Shown here: in pieces, positions 26,791 through 33,737 of the stretch | Layout of the letters: every line of letters begins with the position of its first letter | Numbering within the stretch: the stretch's first letter is position 1 | From: DATAOG01 sp963782885 | GTDB taxonomy: Bacteria; Pseudomonadota; Alphaproteobacteria; Geminicoccales; Geminicoccaceae | DNA: 64,000 bases | Assembly (NCBI GenBank): GCA_963782885.1 | Contig: CAWALL010000016.1 | Span: 1 to 64,000, forward strand | Direction of reading: 5' to 3' | The notes under the pieces: generated by a model | Database searches by the model: none | What the model was told of the DNA's origin: nothing | Seen by the model: the letters and a program-made list of their open reading frames with translations, nothing else | Position numbers and translations under genes: made by a program

Positions 26791-27032
26791 TGCAAACCAT
26801 CTTCGTGATGGTCAAGTGCGAGCTCGGGCGCGCCTACGACGTCGCCGACGCCGCCGTCCAGAACGTCGAGGCGGTCTCCGAGGTGCACTCGACCTCCGGT
26901 CAGTACGATCTGTTGATGAAGATCTATCTCGACGATGAGACCGACATCGGCCGGTTCGTCACCAGCCGGGTCCAGACCCTGGACGGGGTCAAGGATACCT
27001 TCACGCTGATCGCCTTCAAGGCGTTCACCTGA
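26790..27032 (+). CDS. Stand-alone Lrp/AsnC ligand-binding (RAM) domain protein
   Basis: An 80-residue protein made only of the RAM sensor domain of Lrp/AsnC regulators (MQTIFVMVKCELGRAYDVAD, GQYDLLMKIYLDD, VQTLDGVKDTFTLIAFKAF). It has no helix-turn-helix. Such free RAM domains assemble into rings and bind amino acids; what they control is often unclear. Its ATG shares one base with the rhlE stop codon (TGATG), so it is translated in step with the helicase. Confidence 0.9.
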   Translation: MQTIFVMVKCELGRAYDVADAAVQNVEAVSEVHSTSGQYDLLMKIYLDDETDIGRFVTSRVQTLDGVKDTFTLIAFKAFT

Positions 27033-27051
27033 GCCGAGTCGGTTCTGCCCG

Positions 27052-27684
27052 ATGGCGATGTCCGAGCCGCGGTTCGAGGTGCGCGAGCGGCAGGTCGCGT
27101 TCGAGGGCTACTTCAGGATCGTCCGCTATCGTCTGCGCCACCGGCTGTTCGCGGGCGGCATGAGCGCCGAGCTCGTGCGCGAGCTGTTCGAGCGCGGCGA
27201 CGCCGCGCTCGTGTTGCCCTACGACCCGGTGCGTCAGGAGGTCGTGCTGGTCGAGCAGTTCCGGGTTGGCGCGATCACGCAGCAGGACGATCCGTGGTTG
27301 CTCGAGCCGGTCGCCGGCATCATCGAGCCGGGCGAGACGGCGGCCGGGGTCGCGCGGCGCGAGGCCGTCGAGGAAGCCGGGCTCGAGCTCCACGATCTGG
27401 TGCCGATCGGCGCCTACTATCCGAGCCCGGGCGGCAGCAGCGAGCTCTGCCACGCGTTCGTCGCCCGGATCGACGCCCGAGGCGCCGGCGGCCTGTTCGG
27501 CCTCGCCGACCATGGCGAGGACGTCAAGGCTCACGTGGTGCCGCTCCGCACCGCGCTCGGCTGGCTCGAGGACGGCCGGCTTCGCACTGCTAGCGCGCTG
27601 ATCACGCTGCAGTGGCTGGCGCTGCACCGGGGCGAGCTCGAAGCGCGCTGGGGTATCGCCGGCGCCGCTGCCGGCCAGCCTTGA
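27052..27684 (+). CDS. nudF: NUDIX hydrolase, ADP-ribose pyrophosphatase-like
   Basis: A 210-residue NUDIX enzyme. The Nudix box GIIEPGETAAGVARREAVEEAGLE (residues about 85-108) is complete, with the metal-binding REAVEE. The flanking EVVLVEQFRVGA and PSPGGSSELCHAFVA are typical of ADP-ribose pyrophosphatases, which cleave ADP-ribose to AMP and ribose phosphate. It follows the RAM-domain gene by 19 bases and is likely in the same operon. The exact nucleotide substrate is inferred. Confidence 0.9.
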   Translation: MAMSEPRFEVRERQVAFEGYFRIVRYRLRHRLFAGGMSAELVRELFERGDAALVLPYDPVRQEVVLVEQFRVGAITQQDDPWLLEPVAGIIEPGETAAGVARREAVEEAGLELHDLVPIGAYYPSPGGSSELCHAFVARIDARGAGGLFGLADHGEDVKAHVVPLRTALGWLEDGRLRTASALITLQWLALHRGELEARWGIAGAAAGQP

Positions 27685-27743
27685 ATCTGCTCGAAAGCGC
27701 GGCTAACTCTGGGCCCGGGCGATCACCGCGGGACACTCGAGCG

Positions 27744-28031
27744 ATGGCGGCGCGGATCTATCAGCCGGCCAGGACCGCGACCCAGTCGGGCCGGGCCAAG
27801 ACCCGGCACTGGGTGTTGGAGATGGAGCCGACATCGCGCTGGCGTGCCGACCCTCTGATCGGCTGGATCGGCTCCGACGACACCGAGCAGCAGCTGCGGC
27901 TGCGCTTCCCGAGCAAGGAGGCGGCACTCGCCTACGCAAGGCGCAAGGACCTCGACTACCGCGTCGACGAGCCGCACGAACGGGTCGTGCGGCCGAAGTC
28001 CTATGCCGACAATTTCATCCGCAAGGTGTAG
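27744..28031 (+). CDS. NADH dehydrogenase accessory subunit, NDUFS4-like (ETC complex I subunit)
   Basis: A 95-residue protein matching the conserved C-terminal NDUFS4/AQDQ-type domain: MAARIYQPARTATQSGRAKT, HWVLEMEP, DPLIGWIGSDDTEQQLRLRFPSKEAALAYARR and PKSYADNF. It stabilises the NADH-binding arm of respiratory complex I. The family is restricted mainly to alphaproteobacteria and mitochondria, so it supports the taxonomic call. ATG 27744 is chosen by homology. It lies just before tRNA-Arg, a common neighbourhood in this class. Confidence 0.92.
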   Translation: MAARIYQPARTATQSGRAKTRHWVLEMEPTSRWRADPLIGWIGSDDTEQQLRLRFPSKEAALAYARRKDLDYRVDEPHERVVRPKSYADNFIRKV

Positions 28032-28053
28032 CATCGTGCTTCGGCCGACATGA

Positions 28054-28130
28054 GCGCCCTTAGCTCAGCTGGATAGAGCACCGGCCTTCTAAGCCGATGG
28101 TCGCAGGTTCGAGTCCTGCAGGGCGCGCCA
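28054..28130 (+). tRNA. tRNA-Arg (anticodon TCT)
   Basis: A 77-base cloverleaf with encoded CCA. The acceptor stem GCGCCCT pairs with AGGGCGC; the D-arm is GCTC...GAGC; the anticodon loop CTTCTAA gives TCT (reads AGA); the T-arm is GCAGG-TTCGAGT-CCTGC; the discriminator is G. One C-A mismatch sits at the top of the anticodon stem. Confidence 0.97.
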
Positions 28131-28352
28131 CTCTTTCAAAGGTCAACAACCTGTTCGGAGAAGGCTGCGGGCGACGCAGCCAGCCCGTGCTCGTGACTGG
28201 CCACGGCGGCAGCGAACCGGCCGATCTGGTCGGCGAAAAGCTGATCGACGCCAAGCAACGACTGACGGCGCCGGGCGCGAATTCCTAACGAGATCGCAGA
28301 TTAGTCGCGATCGACGGCGCCACTGCGGAGTGGGGACGGTCTCTTGGCTTGT

Positions 28353-28823
28353 TCAGGGTAAGATCAGCATAATGCGAATAACGCTGTCGCCAGCGCCCAG
28401 CACGACGGCCGCATCGCCGAAGGCCGGCGGGCCGAGGAACCCCTGCGCATTATTGCTGAACCCGTACGGTTCGGCTGGAACGCCCAGGAAGTTCTCGTCG
28501 AGCTTGCCGTTGCCGTTCTCATCGTGAAAGGCGATGGCGGCATACCGTCCCGGTTTGAGATTGCCGAACACCACGGTGCTTCTCATCGCCGCGTTCGCCC
28601 GCAGGGCCACGGCACCGAAGCGATCCGGATCGTTGAGGAATCCCTTCCTGACAGACGCTTTGACCGCCCTCTCGAAGGTCTCAGGGCTGTCGTAGAGCCC
28701 GATCAGCACCGTGCCGTGCGGCGAGCGGATGCCTTCGACGGTGATCCTCAGCTCGCCCGCCCCGGCGGAGAGAGGGAGCGCGACCAGAGCGGCGGCTGCC
28801 GCGATTCGTATCGAGCGCTTCAC
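28353..28823 (-). CDS. Exported DUF2141 protein
   Basis: About 156 residues. A signal peptide (IRIAAAAALVALPLSAGAG) is followed by the DUF2141 domain: ELRITVEGIRSPHGTVLIGLYDSPETF, VFGNLKPGRYAAIAFHDENGNGKLDENFLGVPAEPYGFSNNA. This beta-sandwich is of unknown function and is exported. The reading frame begins with an ATG at 28952, but GTG 28823 opens directly at the signal peptide and is preferred; neither has a clear ribosome site, so the start is uncertain. Confidence 0.85.
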   Translation of the reverse strand: MKRSIRIAAAAALVALPLSAGAGELRITVEGIRSPHGTVLIGLYDSPETFERAVKASVRKGFLNDPDRFGAVALRANAAMRSTVVFGNLKPGRYAAIAFHDENGNGKLDENFLGVPAEPYGFSNNAQGFLGPPAFGDAAVVLGAGDSVIRIMLILP

Positions 28824-29095
28824 GGGTGGAGCCAGTCTGACCGGGCCGCTCGCGCCCCCCCATTTCAGCGCCCGAGGCTTAGCGTAAGGCCTCGGAGCAG
28901 GATAGGCGCGGGTTTCGCTTGAAAGCAAGCGCTGTTGGCTCGGTACCGACACTGCCGTCGCCGCCGGCGCGGGAATCCTGCTAACCTGCGAATCACGCTC
29001 GCGCTGCCGACCGTCGGTGTTTGGCGGGCCAGGGGCGTGGGCAAGCCGAGTGGCTTAGCGCCTTCGGCGCGTCCAGAGCTAAAGGGGGACCTCTG

Positions 29096-29758
29096 ATGAC
29101 CTTGCAAATTGGCAGCACAGCACCGGACTTTCGGGCCGAGACGACTGAAGGCCCGATCAGCTTCTATGACTGGGTGGGCAACAGCTGGTGCGTGATCTTC
29201 TCGCATCCCAAGGACTTCACCCCGGTGTGCACCACCGAGCTCGGCTTCATGGCCAAGCTCAAGCCCGAATTCGACAAGCGCAACTGCAAGATCCTGGGTC
29301 TGAGCGTCAATTCGGTCGACGATCACGTCCGCTGGTCCAAGGACATCGCGGACACCATGGGCCAGGCGCCGAACTACCCGATGATCGGCGACAGCGATCT
29401 GAAGATCGCCAAGCTCTACGGCATGCTGCCCGCCGACACCGGCGGCACGGCCGCCGGGCGGACGCCGGCCGACAACGCGACCGTGCGCAACGTCTACATC
29501 ATCGGCCCGGACAAGAAGGTCAAGCTGGTGATCTCCTATCCGATGAGCACCGGCCGCAACTTCGCCGAGATCCTGCGCGCCCTCGATTCGGTTCAGCTCA
29601 CCGCCAAGCACCAGGTGGCGACGCCGGTCAACTGGCAGCAGGGCGAGGACGTGATCATCGTGCCGTCGGTCTCGGACGAGGCCGCCAAGGCGAAGTACCC
29701 GGGCGGCTGGAAGGCGCCGAAGCCCTACATCCGGTTCGTGCCGCAGCCGCGCAACTGA
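29096..29758 (+). CDS. Peroxiredoxin, 1-Cys Prx6 type
   Basis: A 220-residue peroxiredoxin. The active site HPKDFTPVCTTE (peroxidatic Cys about residue 46) is followed by the Prx6-type SVNSVDDHVRWSKDI and a long C-terminal domain (ALDSVQLTAKHQVATPVNWQ, GWKAPKPYIRFVPQ) that helps dimerisation. It reduces peroxides in the cytoplasm. The longer frame to 29021 is rejected: ATG 29096 matches the family start TLQIGSTAPDF and has GGGGGA before it. It converges with the TfoX-like gene. Confidence 0.94.
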   Translation: MTLQIGSTAPDFRAETTEGPISFYDWVGNSWCVIFSHPKDFTPVCTTELGFMAKLKPEFDKRNCKILGLSVNSVDDHVRWSKDIADTMGQAPNYPMIGDSDLKIAKLYGMLPADTGGTAAGRTPADNATVRNVYIIGPDKKVKLVISYPMSTGRNFAEILRALDSVQLTAKHQVATPVNWQQGEDVIIVPSVSDEAAKAKYPGGWKAPKPYIRFVPQPRN

Positions 29759-29768
29759 GCTTGCCGGG

Positions 29769-30143
29769 CTAATCGGGGACACTGCGCGCCCGGGGCTGCC
29801 CGCGTTTGGGCCTCCTGGCGCGCAGCGCCGCCGCGTAGGCCTCCCGCGCCCAGGCACAGAGCACGTCCGGATCGTCGAAGCCCTCGCCCGGGGCCGCGGC
29901 ATAGGGCATCCGGATCGATCTGCCCTGGTCGCTATACGTGAAATAGGGCAGCCCGGCATCCTCGTACGCCTGCCGGTTGCCGTCGTCGACTTTGAGGTAG
30001 AGCTGATCGTCGGCGATCAGCGCGAACATCGTGCCGTGCAGATAGATGCCGAAGCCGCCGAACATCCGGCGCGCACTGACCGGGCCGAGCGGCTGGAGGC
30101 ATTCGACGATGAAGCTCGCGAATTCGCTGGGCTTGCCAGGCAT
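29769..30143 (-). CDS. TfoX N-terminal domain protein
   Basis: A 124-residue protein with the TfoX/Sxy N-terminal fold: SARRMFGGFGIYLHGTMFALIADDQLYLKVDD and a C-terminal AWAREAYAAAL helix. Short versions like this lack the helix-hairpin-helix half and have no proven link to competence. ATG 30143 is preferred over the GTG just upstream. The basic tail (RRPKRGQPRARS) may contact nucleic acid. It ends 10 bases from the convergent peroxiredoxin gene. Confidence 0.88.
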   Translation of the reverse strand: MPGKPSEFASFIVECLQPLGPVSARRMFGGFGIYLHGTMFALIADDQLYLKVDDGNRQAYEDAGLPYFTYSDQGRSIRMPYAAAPGEGFDDPDVLCAWAREAYAAALRARRPKRGQPRARSVPD

Positions 30144-30224
30144 CACTGCCGTTCCGGCTGAGGCGCTCCGATGGTGGCGCTTCCGAGCGGTGTCGGAAAG
30201 AGGTCAAGCCCGTCGGCTTACGGT

Positions 30225-30470
30225 TCAGAAGCTGTGAGTGAGAGTAAGCGCGATGACGACATGACAGAGGCCGGCGCCGGTCAGGAGGGTCCCCTGATCC
30301 TTGTCGGCCAGGGCGTACGCCACCGCCGCGCCGGCAAAGGTGATCAGCGGCGAGATCAGGCCGGCCAGGGCCAGGCAGACGATGACCGCCATCGGCCAGG
30401 GTGGCGGATGACCGGCCGCCGGATCTTGCGGTGGCGCCTCGGCGCTCGCCGGTTTCCCGATCGCAATCAT
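30225..30470 (-). CDS. Small membrane protein, two predicted segments
   Basis: An 81-residue protein. A proline-rich N-terminus (KPASAEAPPQDPAAGHPPP) leads into two hydrophobic segments (MAVIVCLALAGLISPLITFAG and LLTGAGLCHVVIALTL) joined by a polar ADKDQ turn. GGAGAG just upstream supports ATG 30470. No family recognised. It lies after the PRC-barrel gene in the same direction, separated by a 12-bp-stem hairpin. Confidence 0.55.
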   Translation of the reverse strand: MIAIGKPASAEAPPQDPAAGHPPPWPMAVIVCLALAGLISPLITFAGAAVAYALADKDQGTLLTGAGLCHVVIALTLTHSF

Positions 30471-30512
30471 CGAAGCTCTCCGCGCTGCGTCTGGAGGAGA
30501 GTTCGGGATAGC

Positions 30513-30541
30513 GGACCGGCCCCGCTGACCGGGGCCGGTCC
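30513..30541 (-). other. Strong 12-bp stem-loop after the PRC-barrel gene
   Basis: GGACCGGCCCCG and CGGGGCCGGTCC pair perfectly around a 5-base loop. It starts 12 bases past the PRC-barrel stop on the minus strand. Without a U-run it may be a Rho-assisted end or an mRNA-stabilising element. Confidence 0.45.
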
Positions 30542-30552
30542 CGAAAGCGCAG

Positions 30553-31176
30553 CTACTGGCTGCCGGCGCCGGTTGCTGGTGGCGGCACCGCAGCCGGCGG
30601 GGGCGCCGCCGCGGCCTGGCGTTGCGTCTGCTGATCGGCCAGGGTCACGAACTCGGGCGCCGCATCCAGCTGCTCCTTGCTCATGGCCACGACCAGCGGC
30701 CGGTCGGGGCTGTCCTGCTTGATCGCCTGCCAGGACACCGCAACCCGTTTGTCGCCGATCCCGAGAAAGCCGCCGACCGACAGAACGGCACCCTGAACCT
30801 GGCCATCACGGTCGACGATCAGGTCGTCGATCTTACCGAGGTCCTCGCCATTCGGCGTGGTCACCTTGGCTCCGACCACATCGCTGGCCAGGGCCTGACC
30901 GTCCTGCTGAGCCGTGATGATGGCCTCGCCGGAACCCGGCTCGGCCGACGCCTCGGCGGCCGGCGGCTGGCCCTGATCGACGACCGCGGGCTGCCCGGCC
31001 GACGTCGTCGACTGCCCCTGATCGGCCGCCGCGGCCCCCGGCATCGGCGCGCTCTGCCCTGCCGGCGCTGACTTGTCAGTGTCGTTGGCCTGTTGCGCCC
31101 AGGCGCCTCCAGACATGGCCAAAGCAATGGCGGTTGCCGTGAAGAGCGCCTTCGGCCGGATACTGTTCCGGACCAT
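30553..31176 (-). CDS. Exported PRC-barrel domain protein
   Basis: A 207-residue protein. A signal peptide (ALFTATAIALAMSGGAWAQQ) precedes a low-complexity Ala/Gln/Pro linker, then a PRC-barrel (about residues 105-170: ASDVVGAKVTTPNGEDLGKIDDLIVDRDG, AVLSVGGFLGIGDKRVAVSW) and an Ala/Pro tail. PRC-barrels mediate protein or RNA contacts; exported versions are common stress genes in alphaproteobacteria. ATG 31176 follows CGGAGGG. A GGAAC-N16-TGTT element lies about 50 bases upstream, hinting at general-stress (EcfG) control. Confidence 0.85.
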   Translation of the reverse strand: MVRNSIRPKALFTATAIALAMSGGAWAQQANDTDKSAPAGQSAPMPGAAAADQGQSTTSAGQPAVVDQGQPPAAEASAEPGSGEAIITAQQDGQALASDVVGAKVTTPNGEDLGKIDDLIVDRDGQVQGAVLSVGGFLGIGDKRVAVSWQAIKQDSPDRPLVVAMSKEQLDAAPEFVTLADQQTQRQAAAAPPPAAVPPPATGAGSQ

Positions 31177-31224
31177 TGGTCCCTCCGCTGCTAGTTTACG
31201 GTGAACTACCGCATCTGACCCGTA

Positions 31225-31249
31225 AACACGATGGGCGCCGGCTTGTTCC
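31225..31249 (-). promoter_or_regulatory. EcfG-like promoter candidate
   Basis: On the minus strand GGAAC (31249-31245) and TGTT (31228-31225) are 16 bases apart, close to the alphaproteobacterial general-stress consensus GGAAC-N16/17-cGTT. It is about 49 bases upstream of the PRC-barrel ATG, in an AT-richer gap. Two short motifs can occur by chance. Confidence 0.4.
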
Positions 31250-31308
31250 CAGTTTGTTTTTGCAGCATCTTGCATCCCGCAGAAAATGTGGGCAACCGGG
31301 CGCTCGGC

Positions 31309-31947
31309 TCAGCGCTGATCCAGCCAATCCCGGATCCGGGCGAACACCGTCTCGAACATGGCGCCGGTGAGCCGCCCGGTGTTCAGATTGTAGCGCGAGC
31401 AGTGGTAGGAGGGAGCGAGCACCGGCCCGGCCTCCGGGCGAAAGAGCGCGCCATGGACGAAGGGATAGCGGCGGGCGCTGTGACCGAGCGCGCGCAGCAC
31501 CGAGCCGTGGGCGATGCCGCCGAGCGGCAGCACCACCTCCGGCCGGGGCGGCGTGTCGAGTTCGGTGACGAGAAAGCGCCGGCAGGCGTTGACCTCGACC
31601 CCCTGCGGCCGGTTCGCGGGCGGCACACAGCGGACCGCGTTGGTGATCCGGCAGTCGGTCAGCCGCAGACCGTCTTGCGCCTGCGCCCGATAGTCGCCCC
31701 GGGCGAAACCGAACCGGAGCAGAGTGGCGTAGAGCAGCTCGCCCGCATGATCACCGGTGAACGGCCGGCCGGTCCGGTTGGCGCCGCGCAGGCCAGGGGC
31801 CAGACCGACGATCAGCAGCCGGGCCGCCGGGCCACCGAACGAGGCGACCGGGGCGTTGTGCCAGTCTGGGAACGCTTTGCGATTGGCTCTGCGAAACTCG
31901 GCGAGCCGCGGACAGAGGGCGCAATCCTCCGGCGGCGCGGGCCGCAT
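31309..31947 (-). CDS. Uracil-DNA glycosylase, family 5 (UDGb) type
   Basis: A 212-residue DNA repair enzyme. GLAPGLRGANRTGRPFTGD (about residues 48-66) is the family-5 motif 1, which lacks the Asp of E. coli Ung, and APSYHCSRYNLNTGRLT (about 178-194) is motif 2. An N-terminal CALCPRL suggests part of an Fe-S or zinc site, with later cysteines in TNAVRCVPP and VNACRRF. It would remove uracil and related lesions. Its neighbours NYN, folK, rpoZ and rsh are in the usual alphaproteobacterial order. Confidence 0.9.
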   Translation of the reverse strand: MRPAPPEDCALCPRLAEFRRANRKAFPDWHNAPVASFGGPAARLLIVGLAPGLRGANRTGRPFTGDHAGELLYATLLRFGFARGDYRAQAQDGLRLTDCRITNAVRCVPPANRPQGVEVNACRRFLVTELDTPPRPEVVLPLGGIAHGSVLRALGHSARRYPFVHGALFRPEAGPVLAPSYHCSRYNLNTGRLTGAMFETVFARIRDWLDQR

Positions 31948-31984
31948 CGGGTTCGCCCGCGCCGCCGGAGGCTCGGCCGCCGGC

Positions 31985-32632
31985 TCAGGCCGGCTGGTAG
32001 AATCGCCCGGAGCGCGGGCCCGTGCGCTGCGGGGTCTCGGTCTCGTCGTCGTCCTCGTCGTCGTCGACCGCGACCGCCGGGCGGTGCTCGCGGGCGATGT
32101 AGGGCGACAGCTCGTGCAGCTCGAGGAAGGTGTCCGCCTGGCGGCGCAGCTCGTCGGCGATCATCGGCGGCTGGGTGCGGATCGTGCTCACCACGGTCAC
32201 CCGCAGGCCGCGCCGCTGCAGCGCCTCGGTCAGACGACGGAAGTCGCCGTCGCCGGAGAACAGGACCAGGTGGTCGAGATACTGGGCCATCTCCATGGCG
32301 TCGACCGCCAGCTCCATGTCCATGTTGCCCTTGAACTTGCGCCGGCCCGAGGCGTCGGTGAACTCCTTGAGCGGTTTCGTGACCACGGTGTAGCCGTTGT
32401 AGTCGAGCCAGTCGACCAGCGGCCGGATCGGCGAGTACTCCTGATCATCCAGCAGCGCCGTGTAGTAACAGGCACGTACCAGCCGGCCGGCGCGCGAGAA
32501 GGTCTCCAGCAGCAGCCGATAGTCGATGTCGAAACCGAGCGCCCGCGCCGCCTGATAGAGATTGGCACCGTCGATCATCAGGGCGAAGCGGTCCTCTTCG
32601 CTGAGAATGTCCTCGATTACCGGGCAATCCAT
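31985..32632 (-). CDS. NYN (LabA/DUF88) domain protein
   Basis: A 215-residue PIN-like NYN domain protein. MIDGANLYQAARALGFDIDYR supplies the first acidic site; YYTALLDDQEYSPIRPLVDWLDYNGY and VDAMEMAQYLDHLVLFSGDGDFRRLTEAL hold the SGDGDF catalytic aspartates. NYN domains act as RNases or RNA-binding proteins. The C-terminus is acidic (DDDEDDDE) and disordered. ATG 32632 has GGAGG nearby; the TTG at 32641 is not needed. Divergent from folK. Confidence 0.9.
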   Translation of the reverse strand: MDCPVIEDILSEEDRFALMIDGANLYQAARALGFDIDYRLLLETFSRAGRLVRACYYTALLDDQEYSPIRPLVDWLDYNGYTVVTKPLKEFTDASGRRKFKGNMDMELAVDAMEMAQYLDHLVLFSGDGDFRRLTEALQRRGLRVTVVSTIRTQPPMIADELRRQADTFLELHELSPYIAREHRPAVAVDDDEDDDETETPQRTGPRSGRFYQPA

Positions 32633-32740
32633 AAGGGTCAACCTCCGATGGTGTATCGGCTCATACTACATAACGATGAGCCTTGCCTCTCAAGCCAGCC
32701 TGGCCGGCCCAAAAAACGCCGGTCGGTGGGAGTCACAAAG

Positions 32741-33301
32741 ATGATCCTTCTCGGTCTCGGTGGCAACCTGCCCAGCGCGGAATTCGGGGCGCCCCGGGCG
32801 ACCCTCGAAGCCGCGCTCGACGCCCTGGCCGCGACCGGGGTCGGTATCCGCCAGCGTTCGCGCTGGTATCGCACGGCCCCGGTCCCGGACGACGGCCAGC
32901 CGCACTACGTGAATGGCGTCGCGCACATCGCAACCACGCTGCCACCTTCGGATCTCCTGGCGGGGCTGCTCGAGATCGAACGCCGCTTCGGCCGTATTCG
33001 CACCCGGCGCTGGGCGCCGCGCACCCTCGATCTCGATCTTCTCGCCTATGACGACTATACTACATGGGCAGGTCCGGCGCCAGCAGGCTCGCCGATTGTG
33101 CCGCATCCGCGCCTTCATGAGCGCGCCTTCGTGCTGGTGCCGCTGGCCGAAATCGCGCCCGCCTGGAAGCATCCGGTCCTCGGCCGGACCGTACAGGAGT
33201 TGCTCGCGGCGCTGCCTGCTGGGCAATTTGTCGCAGCTCTGCAACCCCTCGAGCGAGATTTCCCGGGCGGCTCGGTTGCAGGATCGGGCGCCAGAGGCTA
33301 A
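32741..33301 (+). CDS. folK: 2-amino-4-hydroxy-6-hydroxymethyldihydropteridine pyrophosphokinase
   Basis: A 186-residue HPPK, catalysing pyrophosphate transfer in folate synthesis. It has LGGNLPS near the start, RTAPVPDDGQPHYVNGV, and the signature RWAPRTLDLDLLAYDD (Asp pair for magnesium). PHPRLHERAFVLVPLAEIAP completes the family core. ATG 32741 follows GGTGGGA at 32724-32730. First gene of the plus-strand folK-rpoZ-rsh block. Confidence 0.95.
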   Translation: MILLGLGGNLPSAEFGAPRATLEAALDALAATGVGIRQRSRWYRTAPVPDDGQPHYVNGVAHIATTLPPSDLLAGLLEIERRFGRIRTRRWAPRTLDLDLLAYDDYTTWAGPAPAGSPIVPHPRLHERAFVLVPLAEIAPAWKHPVLGRTVQELLAALPAGQFVAALQPLERDFPGGSVAGSGARG

Positions 33302-33343
33302 CTAACTGGGAAACCGTCGGATTGCCGCTGGAGTAATGCCGCC

Positions 33344-33727
33344 ATGGCCCGGATCACCGTCGAAGACTGCGTCACCAGGGTTCCCAACCGCTTCGAGCTC
33401 GTGATGCTCGCCGCCCAGCGCGCCCGTGACGTCTCGGCCGGGGCGCCGCTCACGGTCGAGCGCGACAACGACAAGAACCCGGTCGTCGCCCTGCGCGAGA
33501 TCGCCGACGGCATGGTCGAACTGGACCACCTGCGCTACGAGCTGATCCATGGCCTGCGCCGGCACGTCGAGATCGAGGATCAGCCCGACGATCTGATGAT
33601 GGCCTACCAGGATCAGCCGATGGTCGAGCCGGGCGGGCCGCTCGCGGCCGCCGACGAAGCGGACGACGAGCCGGATCTCGGCAGCGGTCCACAGCCCTCG
33701 ATCGACGAGGAATCGCTCTACGAATAG
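33344..33727 (+). CDS. rpoZ: RNA polymerase omega subunit
   Basis: A 127-residue omega subunit. MARITVEDCVTRVPNRFELVMLAAQRARDVSAGA is the standard start, and KNPVVALREIADG the conserved helix. It helps assemble RNA polymerase by clamping the beta-prime subunit and, with DksA or alone, takes part in the ppGpp response. The acidic C-terminal tail is usual in this class. Next gene is rsh, as expected. Confidence 0.96.
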   Translation: MARITVEDCVTRVPNRFELVMLAAQRARDVSAGAPLTVERDNDKNPVVALREIADGMVELDHLRYELIHGLRRHVEIEDQPDDLMMAYQDQPMVEPGGPLAAADEADDEPDLGSGPQPSIDEESLYE

Positions 33728-33737
33728 CTGAACGACG

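Noticed and set aside
28097..28288. 63-codon open frame starting in tRNA-Arg
   Set aside because: It starts within the tRNA and has no domain or ribosome site.
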